A stretch of 64,000 nucleotides of DNA from Sediminispirochaeta bajacaliforniensis DSM 16054 (lineage in GTDB: Bacteria; Spirochaetota; Spirochaetia; DSM-16054; Sediminispirochaetaceae): assembly GCF_000378205.1 (NCBI RefSeq), contig NZ_KB899418.1, positions 1 through 64,000 on the forward strand, given 5' to 3'. The first letter of the stretch is position 1; every line of letters starts with the position of its first letter. Made by a program: the position numbers and the translations under genes. Shown piece by piece: positions 53,655-62,202 of the stretch. The notes under the pieces are model-generated. The model ran no database searches, was not told the origin of the DNA, and saw only the letters and a program-made list of their open reading frames with translations.

Positions 53655-54971
53655 CTAATACATAGCGCGGACCTGATTGGCTGCATCAACCAATGCCTCT
53701 CGAGGCGTTTTGCTCTGGTCTTCAAGCACCTGATACATTACTTCCGACTGTATGACATTAATGATATCGGGAACCGCAGGTGACATATGGACAGGATAAA
53801 TCTCATCCTTGACCTTGAGAACTTCATCGAAGATTTTTGTACCATTTATGTAATAGTCGGTAAATTTGTTCTTCTCATGCAGTGCCGGATCTTCCCAGAC
53901 ACTCCATCGGGGAGGATCAAAGCCCAAGAGTTTCCATAAAAGGATATTGCCTTCTTTTGACAGCTTTGCAAAGGCAAGGAAATCTTTTGCAAGCTCAATA
54001 TCGTCCGCTTGATTTGTTACCACGGTACCGGTGCCGCCCATACCTGCCGAACGGTGACCGGTCGGAGTAAACCTCGGACAGGGACGGATGAGGATCTTGC
54101 CTTTAAGATCCGGCATATAGTCTGTGAAACGGTTCATATACCAGAAAGGCATAGCAATACTCGCAGCTCCGCCATTGTTCATGAAACCATAATACTCTTC
54201 AGAATGACAGAATCCGCCGGGTGTCGGTATCGCAATGTTGTATGTATGCATCATATCGTAAAGGAATTGAAGAGTATCGATATTAATGTCGTTGTCTAAA
54301 ATGATCTTGCCATTTTCGTCCACAAAGTCGGAACCCCGTTGTGAAATCAAGGGCCAAAAACTCCACTGTTCGGTCACTTCGATGGTAGTCATTGGTTTAC
54401 CGGTTGCCGCTTTTACCTTTTTTCCAGCCTCGACATAGTCATCCCAGGTTTCAATGGTATCGGGATCCACCCCAGCCTTATTGAGAATATCCATATTGTA
54501 ATACATGACCAAGGCCCCGACATGGAACGGAAGTCCGTAATATTTGCCGTCTTTGGCATAAATTTCAAAGCGTCCCTTGACCAATTCGTCCATGATGGGT
54601 TCAACTTTATCATTCATCGCCGCAAATTGAGGGACCCCTTTGAGATAGTTTGGGAACCGCGCAATCTCGACGTCAACAATGTCGGGGGCCCCAACTCCCG
54701 ATTGAAGTGCAACCAGTAATTGATTGTGCATCTCATCATAGGGGTAGGCAGTTGCCACCAATTCTATTTGGCGATCAGGATATTCTTCATTCCAAAGTTT
54801 GGCCATCTGCTCATAAAATTCAATATGCGTCTCCTGAAATGTCCAGAGTTCAAGTTCTGTACCCCCTTTCACGCCCTCTGACTCACCCTGACCGCCGGCA
54901 ACCACCGAAAAAACGAGGACCAGGGCCAAGCTCATAAGAAAGAAAAAACGCTTAGCAAACGCAAAAAACAT
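53655..54971 (-). CDS. Sugar ABC transporter extracellular solute-binding protein
   Basis: This 438-residue group 1 binding protein has a signal peptide (FFFLMSLALVLVFSVVAGG). Family blocks are LLVALQSGVGAPDIVDVEIA, quoted as LQSGVGAPDIVDVEIARF, then YGLPFHVGALVMYYNMDIL, ETWDDYVEAGKKVKAAT and GGTGTVVTNQADDIELAKDF. It captures the oligosaccharide, probably arabinan- or arabinoxylan-derived given the GH51 gene. It is the first gene of the operon, with an operator dyad just upstream of its ribosome site. Confidence 0.92.
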   Translation of the reverse strand: MFFAFAKRFFFLMSLALVLVFSVVAGGQGESEGVKGGTELELWTFQETHIEFYEQMAKLWNEEYPDRQIELVATAYPYDEMHNQLLVALQSGVGAPDIVDVEIARFPNYLKGVPQFAAMNDKVEPIMDELVKGRFEIYAKDGKYYGLPFHVGALVMYYNMDILNKAGVDPDTIETWDDYVEAGKKVKAATGKPMTTIEVTEQWSFWPLISQRGSDFVDENGKIILDNDINIDTLQFLYDMMHTYNIAIPTPGGFCHSEEYYGFMNNGGAASIAMPFWYMNRFTDYMPDLKGKILIRPCPRFTPTGHRSAGMGGTGTVVTNQADDIELAKDFLAFAKLSKEGNILLWKLLGFDPPRWSVWEDPALHEKNKFTDYYINGTKIFDEVLKVKDEIYPVHMSPAVPDIINVIQSEVMYQVLEDQSKTPREALVDAANQVRAMY

Positions 54972-54992
54972 ACAAACCCTCCTTTCTGATAT

Positions 54993-55011
54993 ATATCATA
55001 ATACATGATAT
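54993..55011. promoter_or_regulatory. Operator dyad before the arabino-oligosaccharide operon
   Basis: ATATCAT-AATAC-ATGATAT is a perfect 7-bp dyad with a 5-base spacer, 22-40 bases before the binding-protein ATG. The core ATCAT-N5-ATGAT recurs with the same spacing at 55193-55207 in front of the divergent regulator. An ArsR-type dimer is the likely ligand. Confidence 0.65.
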
Positions 55012-55192
55012 TAAAAAATATAATTTATCGTTAATACCATATGTACACACTATTACACTCAACTATTGATGTGAAATATTGTAACATGGTCTATTTTAGA
55101 CGTAAAGTTCATTTTTTACGATTTATATCCTAATATATGTCTATAAAATGGAGAAAATACGAGGGAAATCTAAACAAAGGATCTTGTTGAAT

Positions 55193-55207
55193 ATCATTAT
55201 TTATGAT
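55193..55207. promoter_or_regulatory. Second copy of the operator dyad before the ArsR-type gene
   Basis: ATCAT-TATTT-ATGAT repeats the core of the dyad at 54995-55009 with an identical 5-base spacer and ends 8 bases before the regulator start. Binding here would block translation start or early transcription, pointing to autoregulation. The AT-rich 55012-55192 between the two copies holds the divergent promoters but no gene. Confidence 0.65.
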
Positions 55208-55215
55208 TCAATAAA

Positions 55216-56145
55216 ATGATGGATGAGGATCAGATTCTAGTTATTGAACCACGACAAGGCCTTGATATATTAAAAGGGCTTGCTTCGGAAATACGGGTTG
55301 AAATTCTTTTGCTTGTTCAAAAACGGTCACGCAATATAAATGAAATAGCCCAAGCCCTCGGCATGGCACAATCTACCATCGCAACAAACGTAATGGTATT
55401 GGAAAAAGCCGGTCTGATACGAACAGAAAGTATTAAAGGCAAAAAAGGAATGCAAAAGATTTGTCATCCTGTTTATCGTGAGATGGTTGTCAAACTTAAA
55501 GGTGAAGAGCCGCAGCAATCTCGGGATGATATTGTTGAAGTAGAGATGCCTATCGGACTTTATACACGCTATAACGTTACCGCACCCTGCGGATTATGCT
55601 CGGCAGAAAATATTATCGGCTATCTTGATGTTCCTTCTTCATTTTTAGATCCGGCAAGAATGAAGGCCGGCCTCATTTGGTTTGAGACAGGATATATCGA
55701 ATACAAATTTCCAAATAACAGCCTCTACAAAGAACGCCCGGTCACAGGCGTTGAGTTTATAGCCGAACTATCATCTGAAGTCCCGGGAACCAATAAAGAA
55801 TGGCTTTCCGACATTTGTGTTTCGATAAACGGCATAAAAATCGGGATATGGACGTCTCCCGGAGATTACGGAGACCGGCGAGGGAAATACACTCCGACAT
55901 GGTGGAAACTTGAAGGATCACAATACGGTCTCCGTAAGAGTTGGCGAGTAACCCCGGAAGGCTCCTTCATTGACGGGGTTAAAATATCGGATATCACCCT
56001 TGCGGACTTATCACTGGAGGCCCACCACTCGATAACAATCAGAATCGGGGTAGAAGAATCGGCAGATCATGTCGGAGGTGCCAATATATTTGGAAGAGGC
56101 TTCGGGAATTATAACCAAGATCTCATTCTTCGTATATTATTTTGA
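55216..56145 (+). CDS. ArsR-type regulator with a beta-rich C-terminal domain (COG4189-like)
   Basis: This 309-residue protein has an N-terminal ArsR winged helix-turn-helix (about 15-90): GLASEIRVEILLLVQKRSRN and INEIAQALGMAQSTIATNVM. A C-terminal domain of about 190 residues has YTRYNVTAPCGLCSAENIIG, then beta strands (AGLIWFETGYIEYKFPN, DICVSINGIKIGIWTSPGDYG, quoted as SINGIKIGIWTSPGDYG) that resemble a jelly-roll fold. Ordinary ArsR proteins are about 100 residues. The C-terminal part may bind a sugar, which would fit its place divergent from the arabinofuranosidase operon. It has no good ribosome site. Confidence 0.82.
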   Translation: MMDEDQILVIEPRQGLDILKGLASEIRVEILLLVQKRSRNINEIAQALGMAQSTIATNVMVLEKAGLIRTESIKGKKGMQKICHPVYREMVVKLKGEEPQQSRDDIVEVEMPIGLYTRYNVTAPCGLCSAENIIGYLDVPSSFLDPARMKAGLIWFETGYIEYKFPNNSLYKERPVTGVEFIAELSSEVPGTNKEWLSDICVSINGIKIGIWTSPGDYGDRRGKYTPTWWKLEGSQYGLRKSWRVTPEGSFIDGVKISDITLADLSLEAHHSITIRIGVEESADHVGGANIFGRGFGNYNQDLILRILF

Positions 56146-56170
56146 TGATAGTACCAAGCTCAATGATACA

Positions 56171-57649
56171 TCACCGAGAAAAAGAATGCACCCGGGAACT
56201 TTTCTCAAGAAAGGACAGGACCATTGACAGATCCTGCCACGGCAGGTCGGCCAATTGATGGTGCCTGCCCTGAAGGGTCAAAAGCCGACGCCGCAAAACA
56301 ACCTCGTGAAGAAGGGCCGAAGTGTACGGATCTTTTTCAGGATGCATAAGTGCATTGGCAAGACGGGAAAGCCTGAAGGCGGTAAGCAGCTGGGCCGTGG
56401 AATAGCCACCGCCCCAGGGCCAGGCGGCGCTTCCCAGGGCCCTCTGAAAGGGGGCATCGGCAATCTGACCGGCGTCAAACCCCTCTATTCCGGGAACGGG
56501 ATAGAAAAGGCTTATGCCGATCACCGTCGGCAAAGTCTCCAGATAGAGGAGGTTTTTGACGGCTGTGTCGAAAGACTCGCCGGGAAGTCCGGCAATGAAA
56601 TAGGTAATAATCTCCGCGCCAAGCTCGGAGGCAGCCGAAACAAGCCGGGCATAGTGTCCGAGGCTGCCGCTACGCCGTTCCCGCTTTCGCTCCCCGCTCT
56701 CCACCGAAGCAATGGAAAAATTGAATTTTCTAAATCCCAGTTTAAAAATGATCCGAAGATCATCGGGATCGAGGAAACGGTAATCGATACCATTCTCTGC
56801 GGAACATCGTGCCTCGGGGAACCTGCGGTGAAGAGCGGAAAGCAGTTCGAGGAACCAGGCGCGATCCGCTGAGAGGTTGTCGTCCTCAAAGGCGATCAAC
56901 CGCACATGCCTGTCGACTACGGCTTTTTCAGCAATGGCCATGATCCGGGAAACCGATGCCGTGCGAAAGCGAAGGCCGTGGACAAGGCGATTGGCGCAGA
57001 AACGGCAACGCATGGGGCAGCCACGGCTGGCGGATATTGACAGAATACCGCCCTTTTCATAGTAAAAAACGGCGGGGGAAGCCTCCTGTTCTCCTCCACA
57101 CGCATCGGTAGGAGCGTCGAAGCGCCCCGAGAGCGGGGCACCGGCGGCAAGCCAACGGAGGAGGGAGAGCTCTCCCAATCCGGTAAAAATCAAATCGAAA
57201 AAACCACATCGCTCAAAACGGGAGGGGTCGACCGAAACACCGGCGCCCCCTATTCCGAGACGCAACGCAGGATAGAGCTTACGAAACGAGGATGCCATGG
57301 AGAGGGCATCTTCTCCGTAGGCCCAGGCGAAGAGGCCGATAAAAACCAGATCAGGTCTGCCCTCACCTACCAGCCTTGCAGCCTCATCATAGTCCGGGCC
57401 AAATCGACGAAATGAACCGAAGCCGGAGAGGGCTCCCCGTTCTCCGGGAACCAGAAAAGGACGAAGATGGGAAACTGCCTTGGGCAGGGCAAGAGAGCTC
57501 ACCTGCTTATGACGCGGGAAATTATAGAGAGCTACCTCGCAGCCTGCATCCCTCAGGATTTGCCCCACAAGCTCCAATCCGAGGGCATTCAAACGGTGAG
57601 ACGTTCGGTAAAAATCACGCAGGGGTGGCTGAATAAGCGCAATACGCAT
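56171..57649 (-). CDS. B12-binding-domain radical SAM protein
   Basis: This 492-residue protein has an N-terminal cobalamin-binding-like Rossmann domain (1-165) with LGLELVGQILRDAGCEVALY and PDLVFIGLFAWAYGEDAL. A radical SAM core (200-400) carries the cluster motif SRGCPMRCRFCANR (CxxxCxxC), then IAFEDDNLSADRAWF and YFIAGLPGESFDTA. The DxHxxG motif of true cobalamin binders is not seen, so the first domain may not hold B12. The reaction is unknown. It starts 5 bases after the pyrophosphatase stop on the same strand, so the two are co-transcribed. Confidence 0.88.
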   Translation of the reverse strand: MRIALIQPPLRDFYRTSHRLNALGLELVGQILRDAGCEVALYNFPRHKQVSSLALPKAVSHLRPFLVPGERGALSGFGSFRRFGPDYDEAARLVGEGRPDLVFIGLFAWAYGEDALSMASSFRKLYPALRLGIGGAGVSVDPSRFERCGFFDLIFTGLGELSLLRWLAAGAPLSGRFDAPTDACGGEQEASPAVFYYEKGGILSISASRGCPMRCRFCANRLVHGLRFRTASVSRIMAIAEKAVVDRHVRLIAFEDDNLSADRAWFLELLSALHRRFPEARCSAENGIDYRFLDPDDLRIIFKLGFRKFNFSIASVESGERKRERRSGSLGHYARLVSAASELGAEIITYFIAGLPGESFDTAVKNLLYLETLPTVIGISLFYPVPGIEGFDAGQIADAPFQRALGSAAWPWGGGYSTAQLLTAFRLSRLANALMHPEKDPYTSALLHEVVLRRRLLTLQGRHHQLADLPWQDLSMVLSFLEKSSRVHSFSR

Positions 57650-57654
57650 GACGA

Positions 57655-59316
57655 TCAGCTTGTTCCGGAGGCCTCTTCCAAAACACGCAAGACCTCTGGA
57701 AGAAGTTGCTTCTTCCGTGAAAGGATACCGGGAAGATCAAAGAGCCCCTGCCCCTCCTTCGGATAGATGAGCCGTTCATCAAGGCTGGAAGCGGTACGGC
57801 TGATCAGCTTGCTGTTTTCCTTCAACACATTCGTCACAAGAAGCATCACCCAATCGAGGCGCTGGTCCCCTGCTACACGATCGAGGGAACTCCTTAAATC
57901 AGGGATGTTCTCGGAAAGGTCCTCCAACGTCACGACCTCAACCTGGCCGATACCGATGGAATATCCGTATTCCCGATAGACCTTGAAATCGGAAGTGACC
58001 ACGTGATCGGGGTCCTTTTCCGAAAGGACCGAGGTCCGGCTGAACATCTGTTCTCCGAAAAGACGATAATCGATTTCGGCTATCTCAGCCAGCCGAAACA
58101 CCGCGGATCGGTCCTCTTCCGTCGTGGTTGGGCTTTTGAGGATAACCGTATCCGATAATATTCCGGAAAGCAAAATTTTCGCACAACGCTTGGTGATCGG
58201 CCGATCGAAGGCAAGGTAGTGCTGAAAAACGATGGTACAGGTACTGCCGACAGGCTTCGAAGAGACATAGATGGGATTGCGGGTCTTTTCAGGAGCCAGA
58301 CGGTGATGGTCGATGATCTCGATAACCTCGGCATGTTCGATACCTCGAATACTCTGGGAGGCTTCGTTGTGATCGACCATAATAAGTTGCCGCTTCGGCC
58401 TGTCGATAAAACAGCGTCTGGTAACGACTCCCAGAAAGTGATCGGGATCGGTAGAGGAAAAAACCGGCAGTCCGCGATATTCAGACTGGATAAGCATCTG
58501 CTTGGCATCATCGAAATGGGTCTCTTCGGTCAGATGGGGGTAATCATTTCCCATAATATCCTTTACCGGTGCCGACAAGCGCAGGAGCCGAACGGTCTCC
58601 GCCGTATCCGTGGCCGAAAGAAATACCGTTCCCTGATAACCGGAAAGGTCTATACTTGGAGCCGCATCCCCCTCAATCCATGTGAGGATAATGGCCGGAA
58701 ACTCATTCTTTATTGCATACTGGATGATACTGGATCGCTCGCCGACCACAAGCACAGGCGTATCGGGAAGCAGACGGGCGATTCTGTCGACACTCACCTT
58801 GAAGGGCATGGCACCGACCATCACGGGGGCCCGGAACCCATCGACCTTCCCCCGACGGTACAGCCGTCCGGGTAGTACCTTTTCAAAATTCGAAACCCGA
58901 AAGGTATAGCGGGGGCGCTCGCCCACCTGCTCGCTTATCAGATAATCGGAGACCTCCTGAACGCTCACCAACCCGACAAGATGTTTGTCCCATTCGCTTT
59001 TAAAAACGGGCACAATACTTACGGTATAATCATGAAGCGCCCTAATGGCCTTTAGGATCGGCTCTTCGGCCTTCAAAAAGATGGAAACGGGGCTGAGGAT
59101 ATCGGCGACTCGAGGATGAACATCTTTCAGGAGCCTTGGCGGCTCGGTTTCAAGATCCCTGAAGGTCTCTTTCGTCTGATTATTCAAATGGCCGCATCGA
59201 ACCGCAACATAGCTATGCTCCAGATCAATCTGGTTTTTTAGCTGGGCATATGCCCAGGCGGAACAGACCGAATCCATATCGGGATTTCGATGCCCTGTTA
59301 TCACAATCTCTTTCAC
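57655..59316 (-). CDS. Manganese-dependent inorganic pyrophosphatase with CBS and DRTGG domains
   Basis: This 553-residue DHH-family enzyme has the N-terminal metal site GHRNPDMDSVCSAWAYA, an inserted regulatory region (about 70-305) with two CBS repeats around a DRTGG-type domain (LPDTPVLVVGERSSIIQYAI), and the rest of the catalytic site LIMVDHNEASQS and EIIDHHRL. A DHHA2 domain (about 430-550) follows. CBS-containing family members are switched by adenine nucleotides. It hydrolyses pyrophosphate in the cytosol. The start is GTG after GGAGG. A DHH nuclease role is the alternative, but the insert is typical of CBS pyrophosphatases. Confidence 0.9.
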   Translation of the reverse strand: MKEIVITGHRNPDMDSVCSAWAYAQLKNQIDLEHSYVAVRCGHLNNQTKETFRDLETEPPRLLKDVHPRVADILSPVSIFLKAEEPILKAIRALHDYTVSIVPVFKSEWDKHLVGLVSVQEVSDYLISEQVGERPRYTFRVSNFEKVLPGRLYRRGKVDGFRAPVMVGAMPFKVSVDRIARLLPDTPVLVVGERSSIIQYAIKNEFPAIILTWIEGDAAPSIDLSGYQGTVFLSATDTAETVRLLRLSAPVKDIMGNDYPHLTEETHFDDAKQMLIQSEYRGLPVFSSTDPDHFLGVVTRRCFIDRPKRQLIMVDHNEASQSIRGIEHAEVIEIIDHHRLAPEKTRNPIYVSSKPVGSTCTIVFQHYLAFDRPITKRCAKILLSGILSDTVILKSPTTTEEDRSAVFRLAEIAEIDYRLFGEQMFSRTSVLSEKDPDHVVTSDFKVYREYGYSIGIGQVEVVTLEDLSENIPDLRSSLDRVAGDQRLDWVMLLVTNVLKENSKLISRTASSLDERLIYPKEGQGLFDLPGILSRKKQLLPEVLRVLEEASGTS

Positions 59317-59442
59317 CCCAAAGCCTCCGGCGCTATTTTGGCAGGGAAACTATGCTCCGTCCAGCCCTAAAATGTGAGATTGCCGTTTCCGCCAAAACCA
59401 GATACTATATCGTATAGATTTTGCGTAAAGGAGCCTGGCAGC

Positions 59443-59889
59443 ATGAAAAGGATTGTGATTGCCGTAGATCACGGCGCTTTTGAATTAAAGAAACGAATCA
59501 TTGCCCATATAGAAAAAAAGGGATATGAGGTTGACGACCTGGGGGTGTTCAGCACCGATTCCGTCGACTATCCGGATATGGCGAAAAAAGCGTGCGATGC
59601 CTTTTTGCAAGGCGGCTACGATTACGGCATCGTCGCCTGCGGCACAGGCATCGGCATTTCGATTTCCGCCAATAAGGTAGACGGCATCAGATGCGCCCTT
59701 CCTCAGAACACCTTTGCCGCACGAATGGCAAGGGAGCATAACAATGCCAATTTCCTCGCTTTCGGAGGGCGGATCGATTATCCTGAAAGTGTGGAGGCAA
59801 TGATAGATGCCTTCGACGATGCACAGGTTTCGCAAGAGGAACGACATAGGAGAAGAGTAGAAAAGTTGAATGCCATGGGAAAAAAGTAG
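59443..59889 (+). CDS. rpiB: Ribose-5-phosphate isomerase B
   Basis: This 148-residue RpiB/LacAB enzyme reads VIAVDHGAFELKKRI at the N-terminus, DSVDYPDMAKKAC, the catalytic cysteine in VACGTGIGISISANK, GIRCALPQNTFAARMAREHN and NFLAFGGRIDYPE. It interconverts ribose-5-phosphate and ribulose-5-phosphate. ATG 59443 is preceded by AAAGGAG; an upstream in-frame start would add a non-family stretch. It begins an operon with a histidine kinase and a PfkB-type kinase. Confidence 0.92.
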   Translation: MKRIVIAVDHGAFELKKRIIAHIEKKGYEVDDLGVFSTDSVDYPDMAKKACDAFLQGGYDYGIVACGTGIGISISANKVDGIRCALPQNTFAARMAREHNNANFLAFGGRIDYPESVEAMIDAFDDAQVSQEERHRRRVEKLNAMGKK

Positions 59890-59899
59890 TTCGTTTCGA

Positions 59900-61171
59900 A
59901 TGAAACTCCCGACACTTCCTCAGGGTTCGGTAATCATCCTTCTTACGGTGATTGCGTTGGCCCTTTTTTTTATTCTCAGCACCATGGCCCAGACGGTCAT
60001 CGTTCAGAATCAAATTGCTGCCAGCGAATTGATCTGCGGATGGAAAGAGATCAAAGATCGCATACTCACGGCCGACAGCATGCCCCCCCCCCTCTCCCTT
60101 AAGGATCTGGCGATCGGATCCTATTCTCAGCTTCTCCGCACAACAACGGAGCGTAAGGAATACCGGGCCTTGAGACGCATAGATTCTTCCCTCAACCTGA
60201 CGATGACAAGTATTCTGCTTCAATGGTCTATTATTCGTCAGCAGATTGTTGTCATCATATCGGAACATGCTACGGGAGACCCCGAACTTCTGGTAAAATA
60301 CATGACATCACCGCAAGTAAATTTTTTCGAAAAGAACCTTACCGATTTTCGTTCCTATATTCTCGCATACAGTGAGCGACAACGGGCTCTGTTTAATCTG
60401 CAATACCTTTTTGTGGCCGCGGTCATCATACTGATACTGCTGCTGCTCGTGGGAAATGCCTTTAGTTCAAGGGAAAAGCAGCTACTGGATCGAAACATCC
60501 GGACCCTCACCCAATCACTTATCCAGGTCCTGGAAGGTGAACGGAAAAAAATTGCCTATGATCTTCATGATGAAGTAATACAGGAACTTGCCTCCCTCAA
60601 GATGGAGAGTGAAGCCATCGGTGAAGAGGCGGAAGAGGTAGCACCCCTTCTTGGAGGCCGAATGAGGACACTCAGCAACAGACTGCAGGCGGTGATTAAA
60701 CAAACGAGGGATATCAGCCTTAATCTGCGGCCTCACGACCTTGATCATCTCGGTCTTGTGGGCGGGATACGGGCACTGTGCAGCGATTTTTCCAGACAAT
60801 ACGGCATAACGGTTCAGTTCTCGGCAACAGGAATGGATGCGATTAGATACGATTTTACCATTGCCATCAACCTCTATCGCATTGTTCAGGAGAGCCTGAA
60901 TAATACAAAAAAACATTCCGGTGCCAGCGAGGTTTCGGTAACGCTCCTCGGTGCCAGCCCCGATATCATCCTGAGAATTAGAGACAACGGAAGCGGTTTT
61001 TCCCCATCCTCGATACTCTACAAGCCTGGACGCGGCCCTTATCAAATCGGTATTACCGGTATCAGAGAACGGGTCAGGCTTCTTTCCGGAACATTCAAAA
61101 TCGTCAGTAAAGAGGGAAGCGGCACAGAAATACGAATTACGGTGCCCGCTCTCGAAGAGGTTGCCTTGTGA
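59900..61171 (+). CDS. NarX/LiaS-type sensor histidine kinase
   Basis: The protein has about 423 residues from ATG 59900 (an ATG at 59870 would overlap rpiB). A membrane helix (VIILLTVIALALFFILSTM) is followed by a periplasmic segment of about 130 residues (to about 160) and a second helix (YLFVAAVIILILLLLVG). The HisKA_3 block ERKKIAYDLHDEVIQELASL carries the phospho-acceptor His and is followed by an ATPase domain with RIVQESLNNTKKHSGAS and RDNGSGF. Such kinases pair with NarL-type response regulators, but none is in the window. The stop overlaps the PfkB gene start (GTGA). Confidence 0.88.
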   Translation: MKLPTLPQGSVIILLTVIALALFFILSTMAQTVIVQNQIAASELICGWKEIKDRILTADSMPPPLSLKDLAIGSYSQLLRTTTERKEYRALRRIDSSLNLTMTSILLQWSIIRQQIVVIISEHATGDPELLVKYMTSPQVNFFEKNLTDFRSYILAYSERQRALFNLQYLFVAAVIILILLLLVGNAFSSREKQLLDRNIRTLTQSLIQVLEGERKKIAYDLHDEVIQELASLKMESEAIGEEAEEVAPLLGGRMRTLSNRLQAVIKQTRDISLNLRPHDLDHLGLVGGIRALCSDFSRQYGITVQFSATGMDAIRYDFTIAINLYRIVQESLNNTKKHSGASEVSVTLLGASPDIILRIRDNGSGFSPSSILYKPGRGPYQIGITGIRERVRLLSGTFKIVSKEGSGTEIRITVPALEEVAL

Positions 61172-62202
61172 TGGGCTTAATAAAGCGGGGATCGAAACTC
61201 CTTTTCATCGGAAATCCCATGATCGATATGGTGGCAAAGGCTTTTCCCGCGGGGATGTCCCCTCCGGATAGCACCTCCCGTCATCTTCCCATGGAGGAAG
61301 TAAAAGTGATCGAAGAGGCGTTGGATCTGCAAGGAACCTTGCTTTTTCGTGGTCCCGCCGGTGGCGCTTACAGTGCGGCTGCGGCTGCGGCGGTCTATCA
61401 TTCGAAGGTGACGATGATCGGATCAGCAGGAAGCGACGAAGAATATTTCAGGCAGGGAGCCGCTATGGGGAAATTCCGCTTTTTTGATCCTGTCGCCTCA
61501 GAGATGGAATTGGGAGATCAAGCACTTTCCGCCGGTAGATTCATATCCTTCACGGAAGACAAGACAGGTCCCTTTGCGAATCCGTCAGCGGCACTTTCCT
61601 TTCGGCAATGCCATATTCCCCCGATCTCTAAGCAGGATATTCCCTTCTTCGAAGGGTTTCTGCTCTCACGGTTTCCCGCAACTTTCACCGTGGCATCCCC
61701 CCTTTGCGCCGTCGATCTTTCCGCCCCCTTCATTGCCGACAGACTCCACGATCATATAGATTCCCTCGAAAAGAACAGCCGTTTGATACTCTTCGGCAAC
61801 ATCGAGGAGAGTGAACATTTTTTTGATGTCGATTTTGGCTTCGGCAGGCAGCCGGGTTCGGCCCTACGAAAAGCGATCGATACATTTTGCAGGCGCGGTC
61901 ACTGTTATCTCCTGAAAATGGGTGCTCAGGGGGCATGGATGTTTCAATGGGAAGGGGAAAAGCTCGAAGAACGCTACATTCCTCCCCTATCCGTAAAAGG
62001 AATTCACCCGGTGAACACAGGTGATGCATTTGCGGGAGCCTTCCTCGGAAGCATTGCGGCAGAACACTCTCTTCCAGAGGCGTTAAAGGCAGCGGCATAT
62101 GCAGGAGCGGCGGTCGCCTCCGTTATCGGAAATATTGCCGGAGGTAGAAGTGATCAAACGGACAAAGCCTCATATTCGGAAGGCGAAACGACAACGGTAT
62201 AA
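61168..62202 (+). CDS. PfkB family carbohydrate kinase
   Basis: This protein of about 344 residues is of the ribokinase family. It has LFIGNPMIDMVAKAFPAG at the N-terminus, GGAYSAAAAAAVYHSKVTMIG with the substrate region, quoted as GPAGGAYSAAAAAAVYH, and the C-terminal signature VNTGDAFAGAFLGS with the catalytic base Asp. The start is GTG 61168 or ATG 61171, both overlapping the kinase stop. The substrate is unknown; the rpiB neighbour suggests a pentose or related sugar. The 3' end overlaps the convergent gene by 49 bases. Confidence 0.85.
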   Translation: MMGLIKRGSKLLFIGNPMIDMVAKAFPAGMSPPDSTSRHLPMEEVKVIEEALDLQGTLLFRGPAGGAYSAAAAAAVYHSKVTMIGSAGSDEEYFRQGAAMGKFRFFDPVASEMELGDQALSAGRFISFTEDKTGPFANPSAALSFRQCHIPPISKQDIPFFEGFLLSRFPATFTVASPLCAVDLSAPFIADRLHDHIDSLEKNSRLILFGNIEESEHFFDVDFGFGRQPGSALRKAIDTFCRRGHCYLLKMGAQGAWMFQWEGEKLEERYIPPLSVKGIHPVNTGDAFAGAFLGSIAAEHSLPEALKAAAYAGAAVASVIGNIAGGRSDQTDKASYSEGETTTV

